Positions 1-12,800 of a stretch of 64,000 bases of DNA are shown piece after piece. The notes under the pieces were generated by a model, which was given only the letters and a program-made list of their open reading frames with translations, ran no database searches and was not told the DNA's origin. This DNA is from Sweltsa coloradensis (taxonomy: Eukaryota > Arthropoda > Insecta > Plecoptera > Chloroperlidae). The stretch lies in assembly GCA_024449915.1 (NCBI GenBank), contig JAMZAV010002231.1:1-64000 (forward strand). The letters are read 5' to 3'. The position numbers and the translations under genes were made by a program. Position 1 is the first letter of the stretch, and every line of letters starts with the position of its first letter.

Positions 1-722
1 GGTTTCCGGCGTACAGAAGGGTTCTATTACGTTGATGGTTCAGATAGTCAAGTTTAATAGGATTCGTTTATGTAAAATTATCACACGTAAAGTCGACAAA
101 CGTCTTTTACGTTGAGCGGCAGATTCAGTTAAGGTTTTTGCACGAACTATTTTATGGATCACTATAGATGATGATGGAGGTCATGGAGGTCGAGTACATT
201 GTATCTTAATTCCACGAAAGTTGCTGTTGATTAATTCAAAATGATAAATAACCAAGTTACCTAGGCCTACCTACCCAGTTCTAAACTTAGGCCTATCTGG
301 AAAATTTTTGGCACTTTTTCGGTTGGTGTTGGCCAACTTTTTAACACTGTTTTTTTTTTCAATTAAAAACGACGAAAAACCACTGTGAATATGAAATAAT
401 TATAGAAATAGTAGCCTAGGCCTAATTATGAACAATTTATTGATTTACTGATCTGAAAATGTACAATGTGGTAGCTTTATTAATTTACACAGGTTAGCCC
501 TAGGTAGGCCTATACATTTAAAGACACGCACATTAGGCTGGTAATAGACTTCCGTTTTGAACTTGAAGGCCTATTTAGGCCTAGGCTAGGTACCCTATGG
601 AAAAGTTTTGCAACATTTCTAACGTGGGACCTACACACAGCAGGTGTCATGTTGTGAAGGCCTCGTTTCTTATAATCTTTACTGCACCTAGTTGTTTGGT
701 AAGCTAACTGCCTGTGTTGTAG
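1..722. other. Intron sequence upstream of exon A
   Basis: No coding sequence recognised. It is AT-rich with several TAGGCCTA-type palindromes (for example near 263, 417, 507 and 568). The last 20 bases before exon A form a usable acceptor (pyrimidine-rich, ending ttgtag at 722). Confidence 0.6.
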
Positions 723-828
723 CGTCGGTGAAGAGGTGCAACGGCTCAGCGTGATCCAGAATCTCCCCCAACTGTTGGAAGGCAACGAGCAGCTATGCAT
801 GCAGCGTGTGGTGCCCAGAGTGCAACTG
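723..828 (+). CDS. PPP4R4: PPP4R4 exon A
   Basis: First recognisable exon. Acceptor AG at 721-722, donor gtgagt at 829. The first base completes a split codon; the rest reads VGEEVQRLSVIQNLPQLL and on to PRVQL, ending in phase 0. It matches the N-terminal HEAT segment of vertebrate PPP4R4 (there SVIANLPFL and a VLPKV motif). The preceding exon and the start codon are upstream of the window. Confidence 0.85.
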
Positions 829-3800
829 GTGAGTGATTGCCCTCACACCGTACACAATGTCCGGGTAGGACATCTCATATTTTTATTGTCATGACAGTAC
901 ACGCTAACTCGACTTGACAGGTTGAAAACCAATTAAATTCAAGTTTGTTAAACACTTCCCCATCTAAAATACAACTTTTGAAAAAATGAAGGGCTACCTT
1001 CATCTCTTAACTGTGAAGGACATCCACCCACAGCACACCCACTTGAATGGCATGGGTGGAGCAAGATTTTCAAAGTTGCTGTTATTGGCCTATTCCACCA
1101 GCAGCCAGAGGCTATGCAGCCTATGCAGTACTGAGTTTGGTGTGCAAAACTAGCGATTGAGAACTGCGAAGTGCACTCAGTGCATAGTGCATGCCAGTCA
1201 AATGTTAGCCTGTACATAGGCCTATTAGTGAGACATAGGGTAGGCCTACTCGGGCACTAGGTACCGGTACCTGACCCAATTCCTACCAGACTCCTTTTGT
1301 AGTCGACTCCATTTTAAAGGAGTTGATTGCTTCGAAAGTGGGTTGCTGTGTGTGTCAGATATTGGTGGCCTTTTTGAAGTTGGGCTTGGACATTGCTCGT
1401 AGTAGGTATTGGGTTGCTGTTGTGTTGCGTGGCTGGTGCGCGTGCTCTGTCTCTTTCTCCTTAAAGGGATATTGGCCGCTAAACTCACAAAATATATTTA
1501 ATTCGGGCTAATTAGTTATGAATTTAGAAATCAACAGAAAAATTAATGGGTCCACCATGACTCGAAAAACATTGTCAAACTTAGTATTTTTCGAGCTAGG
1601 TCCCATCGGCAAAAATCTCCCATAAGAAAAAACGCTAAAGTCCCGCCGCGTTGATGGATGAGCGTTTTTTTTGTAAGTTTTTTGTTTGCGTTTTTTGCGT
1701 TTGTTTACACTTTTCCTTTGCAAGTGCTTTTTGAATGCATTGTAGGTGATTGTTGTCAAGTTTCTATTGTTACTCGTTAATTGGTATTATAAACCTAAAA
1801 AAACTCATATTAAAACATTTATTTCTGTGGATTCTGACTAACTCTTTCTACTTTTTCTTTCAAAAGGTACCACATTACCAACCTTAATGTCCATGTGAAA
1901 TCTGAACGTTGTAGCCCCACCCGTTTGGTCAGAATCGGCCCAAATGTGACGGAAATATCGCACTAAAAATTGAAAAACTAATATTAAAACCATTATTTCT
2001 ATAGATTCTAGTTAACTTTTTCAACTTTTTCTTTCAAAAGGTACTACATCACCATAATCTTAATGTCCATGTGAAATATGAACGTTGTAGCCCCACCCGT
2101 TTAGTCAGAATCGTCCCAAATGTGACGAAAATATCGCAATAAAAATCGAAAAATATCGTAAAAGTACGATATTCATGAGAAATATTTCTTCGATTGTACC
2201 CAAAAGCAATACACCTCTAAGTTCAGAGAAAACGAAGGTCCCCTCAAAATTTCATCAAGATCGCTTATGCCGTTTGCCCGGAATCCTGCTAACAAACAGA
2301 CAAAAATACAAACAAACAAAAAAAAAAAAAAAAAAAAAACATTGGAGCTAAATTTTTTGGGGGTCAGTGAAATTGAAGTGAAAAGCCGCGGTGCGCTACA
2401 CACTCAAGCACCTTATACACCAAGCAGAGTTGGGGTGATTTCGAGGTGTTACCCAGCCGTCATGTAACGTGATGTGAACTTGAAAACTATCACAATCGAG
2501 GGGATTTAGGTACCTGACAACACATGCCAAATTTTATTGGGGTACGACCATTCCTTCTTGGTGAAAAAATGGCTTGAAACATGCTCAAAATCACTTTAAG
2601 GATGTTAGCTACTCCTACTACTGCTACTACTGCTACTTACATCTAATACGTCGGCCCGCGATTCTGACCAGACGGGTGGGACTACAATGTTCATATTTTA
2701 CATGGACATTAAGGTTATAGTATTATAGTCTCTTTTGAAAAAAAAAGTTGAAAAAGTTTGTTGGAAGGCTTCCAAATAAAGGTTTTAAAATAAGCCTTAT
2801 ACAATCAACAAGTAACCATAGTTACTTGACACTTGTTGACGGTATAAGCAGAGTACGGCGGGAAAGTGCGATACGTAAACAAATGGCGGACATTTTAAAT
2901 TTTGCTTCTATGTGTGAAATGAGAAAAGTTGTCATTATACTCTCATAAAACAAATCAGAAACCGTCCCTGACCTAGGCCCAGATGTAGAAAATTATTTAT
3001 AATACAACAGTGTAGGTCTAAAGTTCCATTAGGCTATAGGACTAGATAAAATTATTACTTACATTACATGTTTGGCAAGCCTAGCCAACCCTAGGCCAGC
3101 ACAACATAGTTCTGTCACACAATACACACAAACACAATGTCGAAGCAAGGTGTCAAAATAATATGCGCTTGCTCATCTGTTAGTTTACATAATTGCAACA
3201 ATCAAATCATTTCACGCAACTCGTCTTTCGATTGGCCCGCGTTTATGAAGGCACTGCCATCTAGAATAAATATAGAACTTTTTCGAGCTCTTTGCTATAC
3301 GCATATCTTTTTAAAGTGTCTAAACGAAAACGACTTCGTTTTCAAATTGCGTTTTCAACAGTCATCTCCCACGAACTCAAGAATTGGGGTCCAGTCCTTA
3401 TACCGTCGTTATACCATGGTTATACCACCTATACCCAGGATGTACATGAATCCGGGTCTAGATATTTTACATCCTATATTGTTATTGCTAATACCATAGA
3501 AATTAAATCAACTTTGATAAAATTATTATATTTTAACATATAATTTTGCAATGGAACTTGAAAAAGTAATGAGATCACACACATAACAAAAACTTGTAGA
3601 AATACAGCCAAACCTTACACACTCAAAAGAAATGAGATCTAAAAAAAGGGCCAAGCTCATCTACCCTTCCACATTTGCGCATTCTTAATTCATAAACGTA
3701 CAGTGTCCCATAACAGCATCCTCGAAAAGCTTGGCAAAATAAAATTTGCATGTTATTACGTTTTAATTAATTAGAAAAAAGAACTTGGATGAACTATTTC

Positions 3801-6800
3801 GTTTAAAATTAAATTATTAATTATTTAAATTTCTTTATGCCCCGTGACCTTGGGGGATTTTGATCCCATTAAATATTGGCCGTTATTGACGTAGGCCTAC
3901 TCTACAGCCTTTTCTGTAAATTCTCTAGGCCTATATTTTGTTTTGTAATTTGGGCAAGTGGTTATTTGGTCAAAATATGCTGATTACTAAGAATGGGTGT
4001 GATTTTGGAATGCATGTTTGAGTCTATATTTGTGCTGTGAGTTTCATGACACAATGTTATAAAGGGCCATTTTAGATTAGTACAATGCTCTACAAGTGCA
4101 CTATCTCTGTAAAGCCAACAGGTTAAAACCATTTAAGAGATTCCCCAAAACACCAATATTTGCAAATTGCAGGATAAAAGAACTTGGAAAATTTGGTCAT
4201 AACAATGGTCATTTAAGTGTGCATGCTATAGATTATTTGGTAAAAAAAGTTTTGGTGGTAATAGCCCCAAAAGTAGGCTTATCCACCTGCTCAATTTGCT
4301 CCCCGTTTTTTTTTTTACATGTTAGTTTCGTGAGTTGTTTGTAAAAGTCCTTTCTGTATCTTGCTAACAAGCTTTAAATTTGTATCAGCCGTCAACCAGT
4401 GCATGTCTGCTCTACCTACCTTTCCCAATACTAATCGTGGCCTTGATATATTTTTTAATTTATTTATTTAACGTCTATCCTATTCAGTTAAAAAACTGAT
4501 TGACAGCCACTCCGGCTCGTCACGGATGTTACATTTCACTCTTTATAGAGCTAAAAATCTTAAACTAACTAATAAATTGTAATGTTTTATACTGAAACAA
4601 TTGTGTTAACACACTACCTACCATTAGGTGAAAAAGATTTTTAAATGAATTGTAATTTTTAGCTATATTGAGTGAAATGTGGTGTCACGGATGTTACATT
4701 GTTTGGGAAGTGGATCCCGGATCATCATCAAAAGATAGAAAGTTCAGGTCCCTGACCCAGACAGCTAGATTTCCATATACATAGAGCTAATCCATGAAAG
4801 ATGAACCCTTCTAATCACCCATTCATTGTTTTAAAAATAAATTATATCAATTGTTATGATTTTTTTGTGTGCGTCACGGATGTTACAATGGTTTTTGTCA
4901 CGGATGTTACACACACTTTGCCTTGCCAGTTTCCAACCATTTTCAATTCATATTACTATGTTATTCTTAGTTACAAATTCAAGCACTCCTTATCTAGCCT
5001 ATAGTATCTAAATTTTTTGGGATCAAAATAAAATTGTAAAATAAAATAAATGCGATGTTAAGAGTAGTTGCTGAGGCTGGCGCGGAGACGAGTTTAGACG
5101 CTAGCATTCTGGTTATTCCGGGTAAACGGTTTATAACACTGTTATCAAATTTCACACTAATGGTAATAAAGAATAAATCTATGCCATCCAGTATGCGTAT
5201 TTCTAAATTAATTCATTGATTTTGAATTAAAATTTTGAGAAATCATCGAAATTTACTCCATTTTGGTCAACTTTGGGAATTTTATACATATTTTTTTAAC
5301 TCAAATTGCATACTGGATATCAACGTTTAAATCAATGTGAACGCGTAGGTTAATCTGTTTTTATCCCAAGATAAACGGTTTGGTGGGAATTTCCAGAATT
5401 GGAATCCTTGTTTTGGATTGGTCATTTTTTCACGTTTTGGACTTTGGCCTATGTCTCGCAATGGAGCTTTAAGGCTTAATTAGGGCAACCAAGGGCAGAT
5501 ATCAATACAAATGTACTGTAATAACATCCATGCAAAATGGGGTAAGGATATAACCAACCGTTCCGCAGAAATCATCTACACCAGAGTACGCACATTTGAG
5601 TTGGGCCAAGCTCGGTTCTTAACTCTTAACGTATTCCTTTATTGTATAATATTATAATGATAGTTTTCCAATATGTTATGTTTTATAAATGTTTTTAAAC
5701 TTACAAATAGGTAGGGTAGTGTTGTTTTTATAATAAATACAAACTTTTACAAACATGTAATAGGCTACAATACTATCGAAGTTTGGAAGTAACAGTTACA
5801 AGGGCCATACATTTCCCGTATTAAAAATCTAGACAAGAAAAAGATTAGGCTACACATCAGCAATTTTATTTTTAAATAAACCCCTTCAATACAATTGATT
5901 GATCATATTTCAAGTGAGTAATCACATCACAATCTTTCAACAACATCCGCGACATGTAACATCCGTGACACGTAACATCCGTGACATGTAACATCCGTGA
6001 CACTATTTCTCAGAAATGTTTAAAGCTATGGCACTTAAAAATCGTTAAAGGTTAGTCCACAAGTATATTGTCAACATCACCAACTTGTAGCAAAATGTAA
6101 GAACTATTATACACCAAAAAACAACTTTTTTGCCTTTATTGTCACGGATGTTACATCACAAACATGATTACATATATTCATTAATAAATGGTGTGATATA
6201 ATTACATAAAGACTTGAAATTCACAGTTTAGATTCTTCACACATAACCTTAACTTATGAACTGCTTAAAATGGAGGTACCAGCTAATTCTTTAGAATACC
6301 ACGCTACCAACTTTTAAAAAAAATCATCGTCCACTTGACACCAACAAAAGCTATAAGTTCAATGGCAAATACAGACTAATAGTTATTTTACAAAATAAAA
6401 CTATTTTTGGTTTCATAAAATTACATGCATTATCTTTCTAATGGTAAAAACATTTTTTGTAAATTTAATTTTTTTAGTTTTTTGTACTTTTCCCCTTTTG
6501 AGCCGGAGTGGCTGTTTAGCGGTACAAAGGAGAACAACTAAATAAATCTACTTACATTGATGCAGATTGCCTACAGCAATGAACTAACAGTTTTAAGTAA
6601 ATATTTGAAATACTAATATTTAGAGGTCCTTGAAATCGGTTGTATTTTGTAGTGAATTTTGTTTTTCAAATTGAAAATTTCGGTGCTATTGTTTTAAAAC
6701 TGTAGGCCTATTTCAGCGGTTTTATCTATACGTATTTTACGAATTTATATGCGTGTAATATTCGTTCACGGCTCGCATATCATTCTAGCCTCATAACAAA

Positions 6801-9800
6801 CAAGTTAAAATGTAGGCCCTTATGTCCAGACTGGTGTAAGTTACTGCAAGTAAATTAATCATTTTTTCTGAACTTTATTTTATAAAAACTTAGTTTGGTT
6901 GAACTATACTGTATAAAATACAATGATTTTGGTAACAAATTCAAAAAGGATATTTAATTCAAATAATTAATGAACTAAATAAAGAAGGGTTTATGATGTG
7001 ACGAGGCGGCGGGCTAGTGTTATCTTTCTTATGTGCCACCAGGTTTCATTCTATTTATTAGCACTCATTTTATGACACAGCAACGTGATGATTATAGTAG
7101 GCCCTATTGGTCAAGATCAATTACTTTAACCATATGTTTATTGCCGACCAAGGAGTCGACTCCAATATTTACTACCCAATGTCTTTACTTCCTTCCTGAT
7201 GGTATTGACAGCACCCCCCAAAATATATTCCTGTTTGCACCACTCTTGGTGGAGATGAGAACATGTGGTGGTTGTTTGCAGGCCCTGCCCAATGCCAGCA
7301 CAGAGTTCCACATGGCAGCCAGCTCGACCTTCAAAACCATTCTGGAGAAGAAGCTGGTGCACCCGAGAACGTTCACGCAGACATTCTTACAGAGCATCCT
7401 CTCTTCTATAGATAGCAGAGACCCAGGTAATACGGAGAGAAGTTCATATTAGGGATGCACATCAATACTTTTTTCATTATCGATTATCAAAATGGTTATG
7501 TCATTATTGAATCGATATTATCGATAATATCGATATCACCAACAAAGCCTGTTCTGACCTATAAGTGGAACCTCAAGTGTGGCAAGTGCTATGTGTTTGG
7601 CTTCCGTTATCGACTGATAGCAGATAAATCTCGAGTATAACACCATCAGCCCAGCCAGTGCATGGCACAATGTGAGATAATCTCCGTCTTTAGAGTTTGG
7701 TTCGTGCCACTATTGATCAATTATTTGATATCGATTATCGTGTGCACTCCTAGTTCATATTATACAAACCAAAACACAAAGCAGAAATAACTAGCTCCTT
7801 ATTTGGCTGTCGTATAATATTTGATTCATGAATATGATTACTGTAATCAGAATCATTAGCCTACCTACCATACTATTAGTTATGTATTGGTAACAAGATA
7901 TAGCATGTGAACCTAAAGTTTATAGGGGGCTAGGGACCTAGGGTATTGTGCAAGACGGCGGTGGTTTTATAAATTAAATCCTTAAATTGAAAACCATGTA
8001 GGCCCTAGGCCTAACTCCTGCACTTTTGCAATACCCCAACTCCCTACAAATTTTGGGTTTGTGCGCAAGATTATGTTAAATTGATGGGACCTACCTTATT
8101 TTGTATACAGTGATGAATTAAGAATTAACTGTCACATCATGAGTTCAAATATTAAAAAAAAAAATGGGTGCACGGTAATTTAACTTAAATTGAAGATAGA
8201 TTTTTGTTCGCGCAAATTTGTGTAATGTGTAGCCTATTGTTTATTGCAAATTTACCACATTTGCGGCACTGTCAACCTCAATGCCAATATTAGGGAGATA
8301 ATGAGTATAATGAGTTGCACAACTCGTAAAATCTTCCAGTTGAGGTAGGCTTACCTATATGAAATAAATCTTGAATTGGGCCCATAAATAATTGAGTATT
8401 GAGTATTGAGTATTTTTTTATTCACCAATTTGATAAGTACATGGTACATATATAGGTTTTGTCATGTTGGTAAGCCTAGGTTAAAATAGGTAGGTTACAT
8501 AGCCTACATAATTATTGATCAATTATTAAATACATAACAAGAACCTTTTACGGCCTGTGTAATGTTTAATTTCGGAAGCCCAGTTTCAACGATGAATGTC
8601 TTATTTAATCGATCGTTCTAGATTCGGTAGATTATTATTGTTTTCAAACCAGTGGCCATAATACAAAGCCTACAGTGTTGTATTCCCTTGCTTCTCAGTG
8701 GCATTCTATCTATAAAACGAAGTAGCAAGTAGTATACAATTGAAATGAATATCTAGCAAGAAGATACCACATTCCTGCCGAGCAATGGGAGATCATTGGT
8801 CTTCTAATCGGAGCACGTGCAAACAATTTGAACAACAAAAAACAATTGAAAAAAAAAAATCTATACAACAATGTTCATAATCATTAATTTCATGCTGTTG
8901 TTATATTTTCTTTAATTATTTCTTATTGTAAACATTTGTAGGCTACTTTGTATTGATTAGTACGCTGGATCCCCGTGGTCATCCATACTAGTTGGTCAGC
9001 TATCAATAAATATTGAATTAGTAAAAGAAAGGCCAGTGGTTCTCAACCCAAGGTACGCGTACCCCTGTGGGTAGGCCTACGCGAGACATTCTCAAGGGGT
9101 ACTGTACTTGGAAAAATATTATTACAGCTACTAAATTTAAAAGAATGTTGTAATTGCTTCAGTGTTGAAAATACATTATTTTAAAAACTAAATTTATATC
9201 CTAAGTCAATGTTTTCTGAATGCACTATTCTTCACCACCACTTTGGCAAAGTGGGTGAATGCATTGTATTTAGTCTATTGAGAGGACATTCAGCCATGAG
9301 TCACCGGCTTGGCAATGCAGCGTGCTCTATGTAGTCTATTGAGAGGACATTCAACCATGAGTCACAGGCTTGGCAATGCAGCGTGCTCTATGTAGTCTAT
9401 TGGAGGACATTCAACCATGAGTCACAGGCCTGGCAATGCAGCGTGCTCTATGTGGGGATGGGTTTGTGTCATTTGGAAGCTCAGGTATTTTGACGTCTGA
9501 CAGCCGACAGTTTGGTCTTTGGCGTTGACCTCGACGGAACTCTTATGTGTGCGTGATTTATGTTATTTAACAAGTGGTGTACGTGTGTGTAGTATTGTAA
9601 CAATTGTGTTATTTCTTTAAAGTGGATCACTTTTTAACTAAAACTAAACGAGTTGTATCAGATTCATAAGATCCCAGTAACTTTTGAGTCTACGAGTACC
9701 TGCCCTCTGCAAGAAATAGGTGAAACGTATCAATCTTCAGGGAGTCAAAATCAAGGTGAACCCCTTGGAAAGGAACTAGTATACCGTAACAATTTGTCAT

Positions 9801-12800
9801 TTGTATGTTTACGCATGTTCTTTATTTTGTATCAATGAATGACTAGTATAAATAAAACACAATGTACACATTTACCAAAGTGTAGGCCTATAGTTCAAGT
9901 TCAAGTTCTTCCGTGGATTCATATAGGATACAAATATGGATATGGATATATATATAATATTAATAATAATATACATAATAATAATTAATAATATATATAA
10001 TTTGTTTCACGATTATATATACGCCTTCCTGTTATGACTGAAATTCGTTTGATTAATCACAGCCTCATGTATCATACATACTAATAAAGAAAAATATGGA
10101 AGGGTACATGATAATTTGCGATGCCTTTTAAAGGCTATGCTAAAAAAGGTTGAGAACCACTGTCATAGGCTATGTAGTTTAGAGTTGCTAGTTTCTTAGG
10201 CTCAGTATGGTCCTTTGTAGGGTAACTAAACTGCAGAGCTTAGTCCATGTAGGGAGGAATATTTCCCTTTGTTTACCCCCACTCTTATCCATGTCAAACA
10301 ACGGTGAATAATCCACTCCTAGACAATGGACTCCGGAGAAAGGTCGCTGTTTGTGCGCGAGGGAGGGGAAACTTAAAATGCACTCCGAATTCCACCTTCG
10401 TCAAAGGAACAAATCGGGTGATTCCGGGTGACGGATAATGGCAAATTGGAACCATACCCGCAAGCACCAGGCGGGTAACTGGTAGACCTACCCTGTCATC
10501 GTCACTAATTGTTCTAGTAGGCCCTAATGATTTTATTTGTAAATTTTCTCACCTAACTTAGCCTACTGTTTATTATTATGTAAATGTATGCATTTATGTA
10601 CTCAGACTTATGATTTATTATCCTTCTTTGTAAATCAGTTTTTATAACTGAATAGGATATAGGGTAGGCCTACATTAAATAAATACTAAAATATAACTTT
10701 ATTGTGTTTGCAGTGGTGGCCAATGCTTGGCTGGAGACGCTGCTAGATGTCATTGACCTGCTGCCAGTTGATGTCGTTAAGTCTGACGTAAGTGGTTTCA
10801 TATGCCAGCCTGCTGGGCCGTAGTTAGCTAGGGTAGCTATTAGGGATGACATCGGGTAGCAAAATTCGGAACCGGTTCCAGCACTCAAATTACCCGGGTA
10901 CCCGGGTCCCGTTACGTCACGATGTGTGGAAACGCTGTTTCCTAGGCCTACTAGTTGGTTTGAAGGTCATACCGACTGACTACGTTTCCGTCTCTGGAAA
11001 CTTTTGCAATAATCGTTCACAAATAAAGAACCCCTTTGATAACCAGGCAATGAGCTTCATTCTTCATTACACCAAAGATTAGTTTACCAATTACACTGTA
11101 CAGGCAGTGAAACTCGTTGTAGGTAGGCCTAGGCCTACGCGCAGAAAGCAGGGGAAAACAAACACGCATCGAATGTGGGAAAATCTCTCACTACTATATC
11201 CCGCACTGAAGCTCTCGTCGCAAGATAAGCCTAGGAAAGAAAGAAGATAAGCCCAGGAATAACAATCCTATGCGTCGTGATTACAAATTTCGTGAATCGG
11301 TTGAAAGATGATTGCATCGCGAATTCTTCTTCACCCAACCATCTTTGTCAGTCAGCTGTGAGTGTGAGTTGGTTGGATCATACGCGCATCTCGTACTGCG
11401 CAGACGGCAGTGTCCAAGATTTATTGCTGCATCTTTCTCTCTTGCACTCACTCGTGGCATGGGCGTGACTCGCCGAGACGGACAAAAGCACGTGATAGCT
11501 TACAACGCGCTCTGTCGTCAACTCCAGTTACTCTTTAGGCAGCGGGCACGCTCCGCGGGAAAGACCGCAACCACGTAGCGCGTAATTTAAACTGGTGAAT
11601 TAGCCTAAAACCGGCCACAACATATACCCGGATCTTAAAATCGGCTCCGGGTAATTTCTGGAACCGGGTACCCGGGCTACCCGGGTACCCGATGTCATCC
11701 CTAGTAGCTATAAAAGTTACCAGGGGTATGATTGGGTAACGTACACTGCCAGTTGATGTCGTTAAGTCTGATGTAAGTGGTTTCATATGCCAGCCTCCTG
11801 GGCGTAGTTAGCTAGGGTAGCTATAAAAGTTACCTGGGTATGATTGGGTAACGTACACTACCTTGTACAATGGGGGGTCTGGGGGGGAGGCCCCCACCAA
11901 ATGCGGGTCCAGGACGCAATTCTTTTCAGAGTGTGATTGATTGGAGTATTTGTAAGAGTTTTAGGCATGTTTTTTATAACATTTGTTAGTGGTGACTGGT
12001 GATGACTTGTGATTGCAAACTTTTATTATATTCTACTTCACTCCAGATTTTTTACCTAGGTATTTATTTACCCGGGTTACCAACCTCTGGTTACGTCTGT
12101 GCCAGCCAGTCTCTAGTGTTAAGTTCAAGTTCTTTGTTAGCATTTTTTTTTGGTTATACTAGGAAAACGCTAAAGTCCCGCCGCGTTGATGGATGAGCTT
12201 TTTAAAGGTTTTAGTTTGCGTGGGATATCTTTACTTTTGCAAGTGCTTTGTTTTGCTGCCTACGCATTGTAGGTGAATGTTGTCAAGTTTCTTTTGTTTC
12301 TTGTCAATTGGTATTATTTACCGTAAAAAACTTGTATTAAAAGCTTTATTTCTATGGATTCTGGCTAAATTTTTCCACTTTTTCTTTCAAAAGGTACTAC
12401 ATAACCATAACTTTAATGTCCATGTATAATATGAACGTTGTAGCCCCACCCGTTTGGTCAGAATTGGCCCAAAAGGCACGAAAATATCGCACAAAAAGTC
12501 AAAAAACGTATATTAAAAGCTTTATTTCTCTCGATTCTGGCTAACTTTTTCAACTTTTTCTTTCAGAAAGCAATACATCACCATAACCTTAATGTGTATG
12601 TGAAATATGAACGTTGTAGCCCCACCCGTTTGGTCAGAATCGGCCCAAATGGCACGAAAATATCGCACTAAAAATCGAAAAAAATCGTAAAAGTACGATA
12701 TTCATGAGAAATATTTCTTCGATTGTACCCAAAAACGTGGCAAGTCTAAGTTCAGAGAAAACGAAGGTCGTGTCAAATTTTCATCAAGATCGCATATGCC

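Larger units (their letters stand above)
4504..6514. mobile_element. Unclassified DNA transposon with TGTCACGGATGTTACA arrays
   Basis: Bounded by a perfect 15-bp inverted repeat, CAGCCACTCCGGCTC at 4504-4518 and its complement at 6500-6514. The interior holds at least eight copies of GTCACGGATGTTACA: forward at 4519, 4684, 4873, 4897 and 6141; reverse at 5955, 5971 and 5987 with a 16-bp period, plus a weaker one at 5941. No transposase is encoded, so it is non-autonomous. The flanks match the two halves of a SINE that is uninterrupted at 25.3 kb, which proves insertion. Repeated subterminal motifs in opposite orientation at the two ends suggest transposase-binding sites. The superfamily is not assigned. 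Segments at 5060-5640 recur at 27.95-28.10 and 30.79-31.17 kb. Confidence 0.7.
10761..11859 (+). repeat. 114-bp exon-intron junction duplication, split by an hAT element
   Basis: Copy 1 is 10761-10840 plus 11712-11745; copy 2 is 11746-11859. Each holds the end of exon C (CTGCCAGTTGATGTCGTTAA and on), a GTAAGT donor and the first intron bases. The hAT element 10841-11703 landed inside copy 1 after the duplication. Confidence 0.88.

Noticed and set aside
3137..3499. Small gene of 120 codons
   Set aside because: No recognisable domain, no codon bias, no splice context; overlapping frames are equally long.
5941..6001. CRISPR-like array
   Set aside because: Eukaryotic context, 15-bp repeats with 1-bp spacing, and the same motif in both orientations within a transposon.
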